64,000 nucleotides of DNA from an uncultured Ilyobacter sp. (GCF_963668515.1 NZ_OY764864.1:930001-994000), one strand, 5' to 3'; counted from the first letter of the stretch, positions 40,744-48,980 are shown. Numbers and translations are program-made. Notes: generated by a model from the sequence alone, not told the origin.

Positions 40744-40973
40744 TGTTCTTTTAAAAAAAATACAATGGTTTTTTTAGATTTAAGCTCGTTGCAGTGGTCG
40801 CAAAAAAATTGAGTGGAACCACAAGCTGCAAGTATCTCTACTTCTTTTCCACACTTATCACACAAAGCAGCTTTTGTAAAAGTTTTATTACATGTTTCAC
40901 AGTGATATTTTCCCGTGGAACTGTTTTTAGTTACTTCCTTGCCACAAACAGGGCAGAGGTCTAGTTTATCCAT
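40737..40973 (-). CDS. YfgJ/DUF1407 zinc-ribbon protein
   Basis: A 78-residue protein with a string of zinc knuckles: LCPVCGKEV, YHCETCNKTF, ALCDKCGKEVEILAACGST and FFCDHCNELKSKKTIVFFL. This matches the small YfgJ family, where the second knuckle is followed by 'LKACG-FC--CN-L-SKK'. Four CxxC pairs and one extra Cys bind two zinc ions. The function of YfgJ is unknown; the fold suggests protein or RNA binding. Confidence 0.85.
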   Translation of the reverse strand: MDKLDLCPVCGKEVTKNSSTGKYHCETCNKTFTKAALCDKCGKEVEILAACGSTQFFCDHCNELKSKKTIVFFLKEQP

Positions 40974-41058
40974 ATAATTCTCTCCTTTTCAGATTTTTTG
41001 TAGCCTATACCAATTATAAAATTCTTTCATAGAGATTTCAAGTTCTTATTTTTAGAAA

Positions 41059-41736
41059 CTATATTTCAAATTCTAAAAATAAAGTCATAAAATTTGACCC
41101 GCCTCTGACGTCATTGATGATCCCTTGGATCCCAGATCTGTGTGAAATTCCTATTCCTGCATAGCAATTATTAAATTTTTCATCTGAAAAGATATCCCCT
41201 ATATTAAAAGATAAAGATATGTCCAAATAATTAAGAAGTTTACTCCTTTTATCCTTATTTTCACTATTAAAATTTTGTGTCTCAATATCCAGATATTCTC
41301 CAGTGTATGACAGTCCATCTCCCACCCCAAATCTTGTCCTCACACGATTGCTCCAAGGGAAGTTCTTATAATATAATTTTAAAGCAAAGTTTATCTGATA
41401 AGTATCTTGTCCGCTCAGTTCAATGGGAACGGTATACTGTCCGTCAGGATTTACTATGTCCTGCTTATGATAAAAGAAACTTGTTAAAAATGTGAAATCT
41501 AAGGGAAGTCCTTTAAAATCTTTTGATAAAAATTTTTCTATTTGCATGCCTACAAAATATGACTCTTGCTCATCCCATTGATCAAATTCACCAAAAGTTC
41601 TTCTCAGTTTGGAATAGTTCGCTCTTCCGTAGATTGGTCTCAATATGTATTTTGTATTTGTATCTGAGATTTCTATAGGTTCACCCATTGTAAATGTAAA
41701 AGAAAAAATATATATCAAGAATATGATTTTTTTCAT
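41059..41736 (-). CDS. Outer membrane barrel protein, possibly acyl hydrolase-like
   Basis: A 225-residue protein with a signal peptide (IIFLIYIFSFTFTMG) and strand-turn pattern to the end. The last strands contain CYAGIGISHRSGIQGIINDV and GGSNFMTLFLEFEI. A His-x-Ser in a late strand recalls the PagL lipid A deacylase family, and the 'SHRSGI-GGSNF' pattern is shared by a group of outer-membrane proteins of unknown role. Without the catalytic Asp/Glu being clear, I only claim a small outer-membrane barrel. Confidence 0.55.
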   Translation of the reverse strand: MKKIIFLIYIFSFTFTMGEPIEISDTNTKYILRPIYGRANYSKLRRTFGEFDQWDEQESYFVGMQIEKFLSKDFKGLPLDFTFLTSFFYHKQDIVNPDGQYTVPIELSGQDTYQINFALKLYYKNFPWSNRVRTRFGVGDGLSYTGEYLDIETQNFNSENKDKRSKLLNYLDISLSFNIGDIFSDEKFNNCYAGIGISHRSGIQGIINDVRGGSNFMTLFLEFEI

Positions 41737-41982
41737 AGGCGCCCTCCTATAATTAAATGTATATACACTAGTTTTACTGCCAGAACTTTCATATCCTCCT
41801 ATGAATAAAAGGTCTTTTAAAAATCAAAGTACAGTGGGGTAGTTATTCTCACCATCTTTTTTATTTATATATAAAATGTTGATACAACTTGTGAATATAT
41901 GTATAATTCTTATTGACACTGAATATATTATATTTGGAAATATAGATATTATAAATCCAGACTATTTTTAAGGGGGAAAATC

Positions 41983-43044
41983 ATGTCAGAATGTACAGAA
42001 GATAAAATAATATACAGTTTTAAAAATGACTACAGTGAGGGGGCTCACCCTACTATCCTAAATGCAATGATAAGTGCAAACATGGATCAGCATGACGGCT
42101 ATGGGGAGGACTCATACTCAAAAGAGGCTGTGGAGATTCTAAGAGAAAAGATCAATAATCAAAATGTTGATATACACTTTGTTGCAGGAGGGACCCAGGC
42201 CAACCTTGTGGTTATATCATCCATCTTGAGGCCCTATGAATCTGTCATAGCAGCAGATACTGGGCATATAAGCACACATGAAACGGGAGCTATAGAGGCC
42301 ACTGGACATAAAATAAATACCGTTGAAACGTCTGACGGTAAATTAACCTCTGAAAAAATAAAAAAAATTATGGATGAACATAGCAGCGAGCATATGGTTA
42401 AACCTGCGATGGTATTTATATCAAATTCCACAGAACTAGGAACTGTCTATAAAAAGAAGGAATTAGAAAAAATATCTTTATTCTGCAGAGAAAATGATTT
42501 GATTCTTTACATGGACGGGGCTAGACTTGGAGCTGCATTGTCATCTGATAAAAGTGATCTGACCTTAGAGGACATTTCAAAGATTGTGGATATTTTTTAT
42601 ATAGGGGGAACAAAAAACGGAGCACTTTTAGGAGAGGCGATAATTATCTCCAATGACAGGTTGAAGAAAAATTTCAGATATAATATAAAGCAGAAAGGTG
42701 CACTTATGGCCAAGGGAAGAATACTTGGTATACAGTTTAAAGAATTATTTAGGGAGAACCTTTTTTTCTCATTGGGGAAACATGCCAACCTTATGGCATT
42801 GAGGCTCGGAGAAAAAATTGAGAAACTAGGGTATGATTTTCTGAGTGAAACAGAATCTAACCAAATATTTCCAATACTCCCAAATGAAATAATAGAAAAT
42901 ATCAATAAAAAATATGGATTTTACATATGGGAAAAAATTGATAAAGATATCTCAGCTGTAAGGCTTGTGACATCATGGGCGACAAAAGAGGAGATGATTG
43001 ATAAGTTTATTGCAGACTTAAAAAGTTACAGTTTATCAAAGTAG
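41983..43044 (+). CDS. ltaE: Low-specificity threonine aldolase (PLP enzyme)
   Basis: A 353-residue fold-type I pyridoxal-phosphate enzyme of the beta-eliminating lyase/threonine aldolase type, splitting threonine into glycine and acetaldehyde. Features are the N-terminal SFKNDYSEGAHPTILNAM, the GGTQANLVVISSIL cofactor region, LYMDGARLGAAL and the lysine in YIGGTKNGALLGEA that holds PLP. The length is normal. A GGGGG site precedes the ATG. Substrate could also be a related beta-hydroxy amino acid. Confidence 0.88.
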   Translation: MSECTEDKIIYSFKNDYSEGAHPTILNAMISANMDQHDGYGEDSYSKEAVEILREKINNQNVDIHFVAGGTQANLVVISSILRPYESVIAADTGHISTHETGAIEATGHKINTVETSDGKLTSEKIKKIMDEHSSEHMVKPAMVFISNSTELGTVYKKKELEKISLFCRENDLILYMDGARLGAALSSDKSDLTLEDISKIVDIFYIGGTKNGALLGEAIIISNDRLKKNFRYNIKQKGALMAKGRILGIQFKELFRENLFFSLGKHANLMALRLGEKIEKLGYDFLSETESNQIFPILPNEIIENINKKYGFYIWEKIDKDISAVRLVTSWATKEEMIDKFIADLKSYSLSK

Positions 43045-43084
43045 AATTTGATTGTAAATAAAAATTGCTAGAAAAGATAGATTT

Positions 43085-43121
43085 AAAAAGAGATATAGGA
43101 GCCGACCTATATCTCTTTTGC
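43085..43121. terminator. Bidirectional terminator after ltaE
   Basis: AAAAGAGATATAGG and CCTATATCTCTTTT form a 14-bp stem around six bases, between convergent genes. Confidence 0.85.
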
Positions 43122-43130
43122 TTTAAACTT

Positions 43131-43607
43131 TTATTTTATTGGTATAAGAAGATAAAAAACTGACTCAGGATCATTCATTCCTGTATAAGAATCGTCATAT
43201 AATTCAAAAGAATTGATTCCCCTTTCTAAATCAGGGATTACCTTCCCCGAAGTCATAGAGAAGGCAAAGACCTCAGGATAAAACTTCTCTTTTGCCTCAG
43301 AGCTCATGACACCTTTAAATCTAAATTTTGCATACTTCCCTTCTGGAATTGTAGTTCTTTTGGATTTAAACTCTTTTATTACAGGTGTCCCCTCTTTTAC
43401 GCAGGCTATATAATCAAATTCCTGTGTATCTAATTGAAAATTTTTGGATACTCCAAAGGCATATTTTATTTTATTATAGTCTATAGAGTTCATAAGAGTT
43501 TCCCACATTTCATTAAAAATCTTATTTCCCCTTTTATTTTCTTTTGTTATATGATTTTCAATTCCAAAACAATCTGTTGCCTTAAATTCCATAATTTCAA
43601 AATCCAT
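43131..43607 (-). CDS. GyrI-like effector-binding domain protein
   Basis: A 158-residue stand-alone domain of the GyrI/AraC effector-binding (SOUL-like) fold. The family pattern is seen in IFNEMWETLMNSIDY, YAFGVSKNFQLDTQEFDYIA, the IPEGKYAKFRFKG strand and the closing ESVFYLLIPIK. Such proteins bind drugs or hydrophobic small molecules, either as part of a regulator or to sequester toxins. No DNA-binding domain is attached here. Confidence 0.85.
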   Translation of the reverse strand: MDFEIMEFKATDCFGIENHITKENKRGNKIFNEMWETLMNSIDYNKIKYAFGVSKNFQLDTQEFDYIACVKEGTPVIKEFKSKRTTIPEGKYAKFRFKGVMSSEAKEKFYPEVFAFSMTSGKVIPDLERGINSFELYDDSYTGMNDPESVFYLLIPIK

Positions 43608-43798
43608 AAATCACTCCTTTTGTTAAGATGTTTATTACATAGTTTAACTTTAAAATATTCTTTTTTCAACTATCTTTGAATGGTATCTCAGAAAATAAAA
43701 TTTAAATTTACCTGTCTGTATTTTAAATGTTTTTTAATATTTATAAGGTAACCTAGTATGTAGTTCGTTTTATATTTTGTTCCATAAGGAGGTGTACC

Positions 43799-44014
43799 AT
43801 GTCATTAGAAAAACTTACTGGTACTAGAACACTTGGAGGACATTTCAGGTGGGAAACTACCCATGAAGAAAAAGATTGGAAAATTCAACATCACAAAACT
43901 ACTAAGGCTGGTTTGAAGCCCTATCGTCTATTGGATCCACACAATCATCTTATGGCTGCAGCAGATACTGAAGAGGAGATTAAAGAATATTTGAATCAAT
44001 TAATGGTGCATTGA
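43799..44014 (+). CDS. Hypothetical protein, 71 residues
   Basis: I do not recognise this protein. It is small, His-rich and soluble: MSLEKLTGTRTLGGHFRWET, then HHKTTKAGLKPYRLLDPHNH and an acidic end. The ATG follows AAGGAGGT at ideal distance. It is followed by a candidate sRNA and may be monocistronic. Confidence 0.7.
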   Translation: MSLEKLTGTRTLGGHFRWETTHEEKDWKIQHHKTTKAGLKPYRLLDPHNHLMAAADTEEEIKEYLNQLMVH

Positions 44015-44110
44015 TTTCAGCAGTTGAGGTAAGGGTTCGGACCTTTGTTTATCTAGGGGCATTTTGTTTTTGGTGAATTTATTATTTTTTATTAATTATG
44101 CCATCTGTCC

Positions 44111-44139
44111 TATTCTTTAGCGAAAAGATAAGGTATAAT
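44111..44139 (+). promoter_or_regulatory. Possible promoter of the C-rich-loop RNA
   Basis: TATAAT at 44134-44139 is a perfect -10, but the -35 (TATTCT, 17 bases up) is poor. The start would be near 44146. Confidence 0.4.
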
Positions 44140-44145
44140 TATTTC

Positions 44146-44240
44146 AAATAAATTTTTTTTCATAATCAAAACTCCCCCCCGTTTTGATTACCCTTAGTAA
44201 AAGCCCATTTATATTTAATTATAAGTGGGCTTTTTGTTTT
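44146..44240 (+). ncRNA. Candidate sRNA with a C-rich hairpin loop
   Basis: A perfect 10-bp stem TAATCAAAAC/GTTTTGATTA (44163-44172 and 44181-44190) presents a loop of T and seven C. A terminator follows: AAAAGCCCA and GTGGGCTTTTT with a T tail (44200-44238). There is a TATAAT upstream. A loop of C residues can pair with GGAGG ribosome sites, as the UCCC loops of Staphylococcus sRNAs do. The region has no reading frame. Confidence 0.5.
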
Positions 44241-44621
44241 TTCAGATAAAATATTTTTTATGGTCAATTTATTTAATAGCTATATATAGTTTTTCAAGAA
44301 ATTAATATTCTAAATACAATAGAAAATAAGTACCAAAATATCCATAAGCTTTTTACTATAGTAAAAGAGGCCTTTATGGATCAAGGTGTCTATGTTAAGT
44401 TTTTTTAATATAAAAGCTGAAATAACGAAGAAGCCTTAGCTTCTTTTTTTTATTACTTTCAAATTTTTGATCTAATGTGTTTACCTTTCTTTTCAAAATA
44501 TCAGCTTATATCGGATATTTCAGCTGCACTATCTTCCGGTAATTCTTCTCTGTTTCTATAGATTTCTTTGAAGGAATATTCTAAGGAGCTCCTAATAATC
44601 TATTGTAAGGAGGTGTGCAGT
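44241..44621. other. Gene-free stretch with hairpins
   Basis: No supported gene. It holds a perfect 16-base palindrome TTTTACTATAGTAAAA at 44351-44366, possibly an operator, and a plus-strand terminator (see separate entry). A short minus-strand open frame at about 44502-44597 looks faintly coding but has no start. Confidence 0.4.
44428..44453 (+). terminator. Intrinsic terminator in the gap before the 61-residue gene
   Basis: AAGAAGC and GCTTCTT pair around four bases and are followed by eight T. No gene ends just upstream, so a short RNA may end here. Confidence 0.6.
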
Positions 44622-44807
44622 ATGAAAAAAAGAATATATGAACTGCAGGAGCAGTTAGGTAAAATTATGGTTTTATACGAGGAGTCTGAGCAAGTAGAAG
44701 GGAAATTGGCCAAGAGTATGATGACCGGTATAGAGGTGAATAAGGAGCTAGATAAAGTAAAAGAAATACTTGATAATATAGAGCTTAAATTAAAAGAAGA
44801 GATATAA
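44622..44807 (+). CDS. Small helical protein, 61 residues
   Basis: I do not recognise this protein. It is all helix: MKKRIYELQEQLGKIMVLYE, then VNKELDKVKEILDNIELKLK, with heptad spacing. It could be a Spo0E-like two-helix hairpin, which is common for small bacterial proteins of this type, but the diagnostic SxxxD motif is not clear. The ATG follows AAGGAGG; an upstream in-frame start lacks a site. A strong terminator follows. Confidence 0.65.
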   Translation: MKKRIYELQEQLGKIMVLYEESEQVEGKLAKSMMTGIEVNKELDKVKEILDNIELKLKEEI

Positions 44808-44810
44808 AAC

Positions 44811-44846
44811 TAACGAAGCCGGAAGATTGAACTTCCGGCTTTGTTA
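44811..44846 (+). terminator. Intrinsic terminator after the small helical protein gene
   Basis: AACGAAGCCGGAAG and CTTCCGGCTTTGTT form a 14-bp stem around six bases. Confidence 0.8.
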
Positions 44847-44962
44847 GTATGATTTTATTCCGACCAGAGAAACTACTTTGATTCTCTAGAAGATTTAAAT
44901 TACAAAATTTAAAAATTTGCACAAGTCGAGTTATATTATTTAAATATAGAATTCTCTATCTT

Positions 44963-45805
44963 CTAAAAAATCATATTATAGTCTGTGATGTGTTTGGCAA
45001 GATAAACTGCAATATATACTATCCATACAATTAACGTAACATGCAGTACATCGTTTTCAGAAAACCATAGCCCTTTTCTCCACAATTTGTCCGTGATACC
45101 TTTTTTATAGTACATCCAGTATGCCATCATAGAACAAAATAATATAAGCCAGCATCCTAAAAGTAAGATATCCATAAAGTATCCAAATGCATAACAACGC
45201 CAGACGTTCAATAGAAATAAAAACACAAAGGCAGGGGTTGATATCCAAACCATGAGTTCAAATGTAATCAGTGATTTTATCGGTACTATCCCTCCTATAA
45301 AAGCGAGAATTATGTATCCCACTGAAATGATTAATGCATACCACAGCAATACTGTCTGAAGCGTACCAGTGGTACAGGAATATGCTACAGCAACCAGAAG
45401 AGCGTTCATACTGACCTGTTGGAACATGAGGTAAATAACCTCCCACCAACTGGTCCAAGCACATTTTTCTCGACCTTTACATTTGATTGCATACCCGAAA
45501 GCTTGATAGCTTGTCCCGGCAAGAAGAGCACCGATTCCCCATAATAAAAGTGAAATCCCCCACCAAAGACGGGATTTTTCCCCGTTTTGAATCGCAAAGA
45601 AATACAAACCGACACCAACTGTCAGCACTCCTAGTAAATAAACCCAGAATGTAGAAAGGGGTTGAGTGATTACTATTTCTTTGGAAGCTATACGCAGTTT
45701 TGCACAAGGCTGTTTAGTGAACCAGGTTTCATCATTTAACTCGTTGTCATTATGCGGAATTGATTTTAGACGGCTAAAAACCGACAAGAATTTTTTAAAG
45801 TACAA
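44963..45805 (-). CDS. Multi-pass membrane protein of unknown function
   Basis: I do not recognise this protein. It is 280 residues with about seven hydrophobic helices after a soluble N-terminus (PHNDNELNDETWFTKQPCAK). Examples are STFWVYLLGVLTVGVGLYFF and WWGISLLLWGIGALLAGTSY. A Cys-containing loop (KCKGREKCAWTSWWEV) lies between helices 3 and 4. The gene starts two bases after the stop of the dehydrogenase gene, so the two form an operon. The pair may have been acquired, as its codon choice seems less AT-biased than the neighbours'. Confidence 0.7.
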   Translation of the reverse strand: MYFKKFLSVFSRLKSIPHNDNELNDETWFTKQPCAKLRIASKEIVITQPLSTFWVYLLGVLTVGVGLYFFAIQNGEKSRLWWGISLLLWGIGALLAGTSYQAFGYAIKCKGREKCAWTSWWEVIYLMFQQVSMNALLVAVAYSCTTGTLQTVLLWYALIISVGYIILAFIGGIVPIKSLITFELMVWISTPAFVFLFLLNVWRCYAFGYFMDILLLGCWLILFCSMMAYWMYYKKGITDKLWRKGLWFSENDVLHVTLIVWIVYIAVYLAKHITDYNMIF

Positions 45806-45807
45806 AT

Positions 45808-46974
45808 TTAATCCTCCTCCGACAGAAATTTTTCAATATTTTTTATTTTAGGAGGAATTAAAACAAATTTACCCACATGTTTTTTTTCAGAAAATTCAAT
45901 CTGCGCTTCGACAATATTTTCTAGAGAAAAGGTTTTTGCTAAAATAGGTCTAATTTCACCTTTTTCAATATATGATATGAGATTTGGAAAAACGGGCTCG
46001 TCCCAAGCAGTACAACCTATAAGAGTTAAATCTTTCAAATAAAAATCACGCATATCAAGTTCCACTAGCGGTCCAGCAATAGCTCCTGAAGATACAAACT
46101 TCCCTCCTCTTTTCAATACTTTTATCATTTTCCCAAATGAAGCTCCTGCTACATTATCCACGACTACATCTACGGATTTTTCTCCCAAATAATCTACAAT
46201 ATCTTTATTACGTGAGATTACATTATCTGTTCCTATTGCTTTTATTTTTTCAAGCTTTGATTCCCCTGCTATAGCTGTTACGATAGCGCCACGCCTCTTG
46301 GACAGCTGAACAGCTGCAGATCCGACACCACCTGATGCCCCAGCTATTAATACATGATCACCTTTTGATACATTTGCACGATTGATCATATTTTCAGCAG
46401 TACCGTAGGCACAGGGGATAGTCCCCAATTCCGCATCGCTCCAATCACAGTCCACAGGAAAAACTTCACTCGCAGGTACTTTTACAAACTGTGCAAATGC
46501 ACCGTCAAAATCAGAAGCCATCCAAATATTTTCCAATGAATCCCAGCCTATACTACGCATACATGCACGGACTAATACCCTTGAGTTCATAAGTTTTTTG
46601 TCTTCTTTTGAGGCAACTGCAACTACCCGACCGCAACAGTCTGTTCCTTGAATAAAGGGAAATGGTGTCGCCTCATTCCAGCCTCCATCTCCAGTTTCTG
46701 CTACTTCTTCTTTTTCCTCATTAACAGTTCCAAGCTCATTCGTACTTGTTGTAACTTTTGAAGAATACCATCCGAGACGGGTATTAATTTCTGTATTATT
46801 AACACCTGCCGCAAGAACCTGGATAAGAACTTCATTTGCCTCAAGCTTGGGGATAGGAACATCTCTATAGTCTAATTTTTCATAACCTCCGTTTCCTGTT
46901 GTGACAACTGCCTTCATTGTTACTTTACAATCACCGATATCAAATCGATCAACATTTTTAACTTCTTTTTTCAT
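45808..46974 (-). CDS. Medium-chain dehydrogenase/quinone-oxidoreductase-like protein
   Basis: A 388-residue MDR-superfamily enzyme. The catalytic half holds PFIQGTDCCGRVVAV and the Rossmann half starts at HVLIAGASGGVGSAAVQLSK, with the KVKAIGTD-like AIGTDNVISR following. The structural and catalytic zinc ligands of true alcohol dehydrogenases are not clear, so it is closer to quinone oxidoreductases or alkenal reductases. An insertion of about 30 residues (TSTNELGTVNEEKEEVAETG) near residue 75 is unusual. It is the first gene of a two-gene unit with a membrane protein and is followed upstream by an IS200 remnant. Confidence 0.85.
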   Translation of the reverse strand: MKKEVKNVDRFDIGDCKVTMKAVVTTGNGGYEKLDYRDVPIPKLEANEVLIQVLAAGVNNTEINTRLGWYSSKVTTSTNELGTVNEEKEEVAETGDGGWNEATPFPFIQGTDCCGRVVAVASKEDKKLMNSRVLVRACMRSIGWDSLENIWMASDFDGAFAQFVKVPASEVFPVDCDWSDAELGTIPCAYGTAENMINRANVSKGDHVLIAGASGGVGSAAVQLSKRRGAIVTAIAGESKLEKIKAIGTDNVISRNKDIVDYLGEKSVDVVVDNVAGASFGKMIKVLKRGGKFVSSGAIAGPLVELDMRDFYLKDLTLIGCTAWDEPVFPNLISYIEKGEIRPILAKTFSLENIVEAQIEFSEKKHVGKFVLIPPKIKNIEKFLSEED

Positions 46975-47044
46975 ATATTTCTCCCTTCTTTATTATTATC
47001 GTTTATCTGTATGGTTCGAAATAATATTTTCCTCCACTTAGGAG

Positions 47045-47310
47045 AGAAACGAATAGATTTTTCTATTACTTATATTGTTGCTACTCCATTTTTTAAAACA
47101 CAATAACTTCTACGCCCAAAATACTGGTTCCCAGTAATATTTTTTGAATATTCACTGTGTTTTTTTCTAATCAACCTTGAAAAAACAGTTTTGAAAGTGT
47201 TGACTAATTTAGCTAATGACCTGTAGAGGGGTTTCAAATAGTAAGTGAATATGGTCAGATTCTCCGTTAAATTTTATTACAGTTCCATTCTCTTTTGGTA
47301 ATACATTTGT
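47045..47310 (-). mobile_element. Decayed IS200/IS605-type transposase (TnpA) fragment
   Basis: On the minus strand three frames together read as a Y1 transposase. The first gives KENGTVIKFNGESDHIHLLF then ETPLQVIS and a stop; HIHLL is the HUH metal-binding motif. After a one-base shift comes LVNTFKTVFSRLIRKKHSEY, then in another frame YYWEPVFWA and back to GRRSYCVLKNGVATI before a stop. At least three frame breaks and internal stops make it dead. The N-terminal part is too decayed to place and no element ends were identified. Confidence 0.7.
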
Positions 47311-47619
47311 CTATATATTTAGTTATTAGATATAAACTACTATCTTATCATTTTAAAGTTATTGAAACAAGATGCCATTTCTGAATAGACATTTTTTCAA
47401 CTTTTTTATGTCTGCCCATATTTATTTACTGTCTCGGATGCATCTTTTAACGTTATCTCTGGCATATCCTCTTTAAAAGATGATGACACTTAATTATGAA
47501 TGTAATTTAAAAAATAGAAAGTAATACAAGAACCGTTTGATTCTATTTTGTAAAATTAGATATAAAAGTAGGGCGACCTTTTGGGGTCCCCCTCTTTTCT
47601 TGTATAATACTAAAACATA
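47311..47619. other. Gene-free stretch beside the IS200 remnant
   Basis: No intact gene. A minus-strand open stretch at about 47400-47487 reads SSSFKEDMPEITLKDASETV then NKYGQT and a stop, and looks like a small coding remnant. A plus-strand hairpin with GACC/GGTC lies at 47573-47596. Confidence 0.4.
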
Positions 47620-47682
47620 TTACTTTCTTCCACCGATTGTCATTTGCCCTATTCGAATAGCAGGTTGTGTTACGTTCAAATT
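47620..47682 (-). pseudogene. Remnant of a second TldD-type gene (last 20 codons)
   Basis: The minus strand reads NLNVTQPAIRIGQMTIGGRK and a stop. This matches the invariant C-terminal end of TldD proteins; the intact TldD in this window ends NVGQPAIRTWCTVGGR. A stop codon stands just before the fragment and nothing else of the gene is left. It lies before the pseudouridine synthase gene. Confidence 0.65.
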
Positions 47683-47728
47683 TTAGATTTATGAAGTTAA
47701 ATTTCTCGATCTTTTTCTCGATGATTTT

Positions 47729-48412
47729 CTATAAAATTATATCCTTTAAAAATATCTCTCTTAACTCCCCGGGTTTCATGTCTTCAAGGGTAAGATTTCC
47801 AAATTTTACTCTTTTTAAGTAAGAAACTTTATTTTTTATGGCCCCTACCATTTTTTTTACTTGATGATATTTTCCCTCTTGAATAGTAAGGAGTATTTTA
47901 TTCTGTTCTATATATTGAACTTTTGCAGGAAGACATATATGCGTCCCTATATCAATGCCCTTTTCCAGGTCTTTAATATCTCCTTCGGAGATGGGTTTGT
48001 CGAGCTCCACATAATATTTTTTTGAGATTTTTTTGTCAGGGTGAGTCATTTTATAATTTGTGTCCCCGTCATTTGTAAAAAGGAGAAGTCCTTCTGTATC
48101 TTTGTCCAATCGTCCTACGGGAAATAGATCTTTTGTCTCTAACCAACCTGGTAAAAGTTCCATAATAGTTGGATGGCGATCATCTTTTACAGCAGTAATA
48201 TAACCTTTGGTTTTATACAGAATGTAATATCTCAGAGTTTTGAATTCAAGATGTCTGTTGTCGAGGGTGATATCATCTCTATCCTCTTCGATCCAAAGGC
48301 CGAAATTTAAGGTGACTAGGCCATTGATTTTAACCCTTCCTTCTTCGACTATTTTTTTTATATCTTTTCTGCTCCCTACGCCGCAGTTAACTAAATATTT
48401 TTCTAATCTCAA
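47729..48412 (-). CDS. RsuA-family 16S rRNA pseudouridine synthase
   Basis: A 227-residue enzyme with an N-terminal S4 RNA-binding domain (RLEKYLVNCGVGSRKDIKKI) and the catalytic block LFPVGRLDKDTEGLLLFTND, where the Asp of GRLDxDTxGLL is the nucleophile. It should convert one uridine in 16S rRNA to pseudouridine, as RsuA does at position 516 in E. coli. The start is TTG giving MRLEKYL after GGGGAGAT; the longer frame upstream would add 28 unrelated residues across the ribosome site. Confidence 0.92.
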   Translation of the reverse strand: MRLEKYLVNCGVGSRKDIKKIVEEGRVKINGLVTLNFGLWIEEDRDDITLDNRHLEFKTLRYYILYKTKGYITAVKDDRHPTIMELLPGWLETKDLFPVGRLDKDTEGLLLFTNDGDTNYKMTHPDKKISKKYYVELDKPISEGDIKDLEKGIDIGTHICLPAKVQYIEQNKILLTIQEGKYHQVKKMVGAIKNKVSYLKRVKFGNLTLEDMKPGELREIFLKDIIL

Positions 48413-48472
48413 GTTATCTCCCCTATACAATTTTATAAAGAATGTACTACTATATAAATATAAAAAATAAAG

Positions 48473-48498
48473 TGGCGTGTTTAAATCACACACCACCT
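48473..48498 (-). terminator. Terminator of the 32-residue peptide transcript
   Basis: On the minus strand GTGGTGTGT and ACACGCCAC pair (one mismatch) around seven bases and are followed by TTTATTTTTT. It lies 25 bases past the peptide stop codon. Confidence 0.6.
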
Positions 48499-48523
48499 TT
48501 AAAATAGAATAATAATTAAAAAA

Positions 48524-48622
48524 TTATATTACTTTTATCACATTAATAAAAAAACTTGAAACTTTGAATATCATAAAAATAGTGACAAGTATTAAAAGGT
48601 GAAAAAAATGACCGCTATTCAT
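48524..48622 (-). CDS. Small hydrophobic peptide, 32 residues, own transcription unit
   Basis: The peptide is MNSGHFFHLLILVTIFMIFK followed by VSSFFINVIKVI: a short polar start, one membrane helix and a weakly basic end. It is preceded by a GAGGG site, lies about 50 bases behind a good promoter and ends before a terminator, so it is a compact gene of its own. This layout resembles the toxins of type I toxin-antitoxin systems, but the sequence has no family match I know and no antisense RNA is proven. A longer upstream frame exists without ribosome site. Confidence 0.55.
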   Translation of the reverse strand: MNSGHFFHLLILVTIFMIFKVSSFFINVIKVI

Positions 48623-48680
48623 AGATCCCTCAAAATTTATAGAGATTAAAGACCTCTTTTGATTATTCAAACTCTTAAAA

Positions 48681-48709
48681 ATTATATCATAAAAGATTTT
48701 TTTTTTCAA
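48681..48709 (-). promoter_or_regulatory. Promoter of the 32-residue peptide gene
   Basis: On the minus strand TTGAAA (48704-48709) and TATAAT (48681-48686) are exactly 17 bases apart. The predicted start is near 48674. Confidence 0.7.
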
Positions 48710-48806
48710 TACGTGCGGAAAAGTCAGCTGCTGTTGAAATAAAAATTTATATGAGTAGCAAATCCCTTGTTTACATATTGATTATACAGTATTTTTTTAT
48801 TCCAAA

Positions 48807-48896
48807 TTAAAAAATGATATGATTTTGGGGAACCATATCATTTAAACTAACTCTTTTTTTAATTAATCTCTCTTCGGTATTTTTAACTCCCATCAT
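48807..48896 (-). pseudogene. Possible IS1182-type transposase start, truncated
   Basis: After AGGAGGT and ATGATG a 29-codon frame reads MMGVKNTEERLIKKRVSLND then MVPQNHIIF and a stop. The 'SL-DMVPQNHI' wording resembles the opening of IS1182-type transposases, which read 'LDDLVPKDHLLRKID'. The frame ends there, and the several hundred following codons are absent. The strong ribosome site suggests the break is recent, or that the peptide is made on its own. Confidence 0.45.
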
Positions 48897-48941
48897 ATGA
48901 GACCACCTCCTAGGTAATCAAATTTTACCAGAAATTCAAAA

Positions 48942-48980
48942 CAAAAAAAAGAGCTGTAGACAAATTTCTTTGTCTACAGC
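48942..48980 (-). terminator. Intrinsic terminator after tldD
   Basis: On the minus strand GCTGTAGACAAA and TTTGTCTACAGC form a 12-bp stem with a GAAA loop and a run of T. A second hairpin (AGAGACC/GGTCTCT) lies just before it. Confidence 0.85.

Noticed and set aside
44502-44597. Minus-strand coding remnant (EYSFKEIYRNREELPEDSAA)
   Set aside because: The stretch is short, has no start, and overlaps the ribosome site of the 61-residue gene; there is too little to claim.
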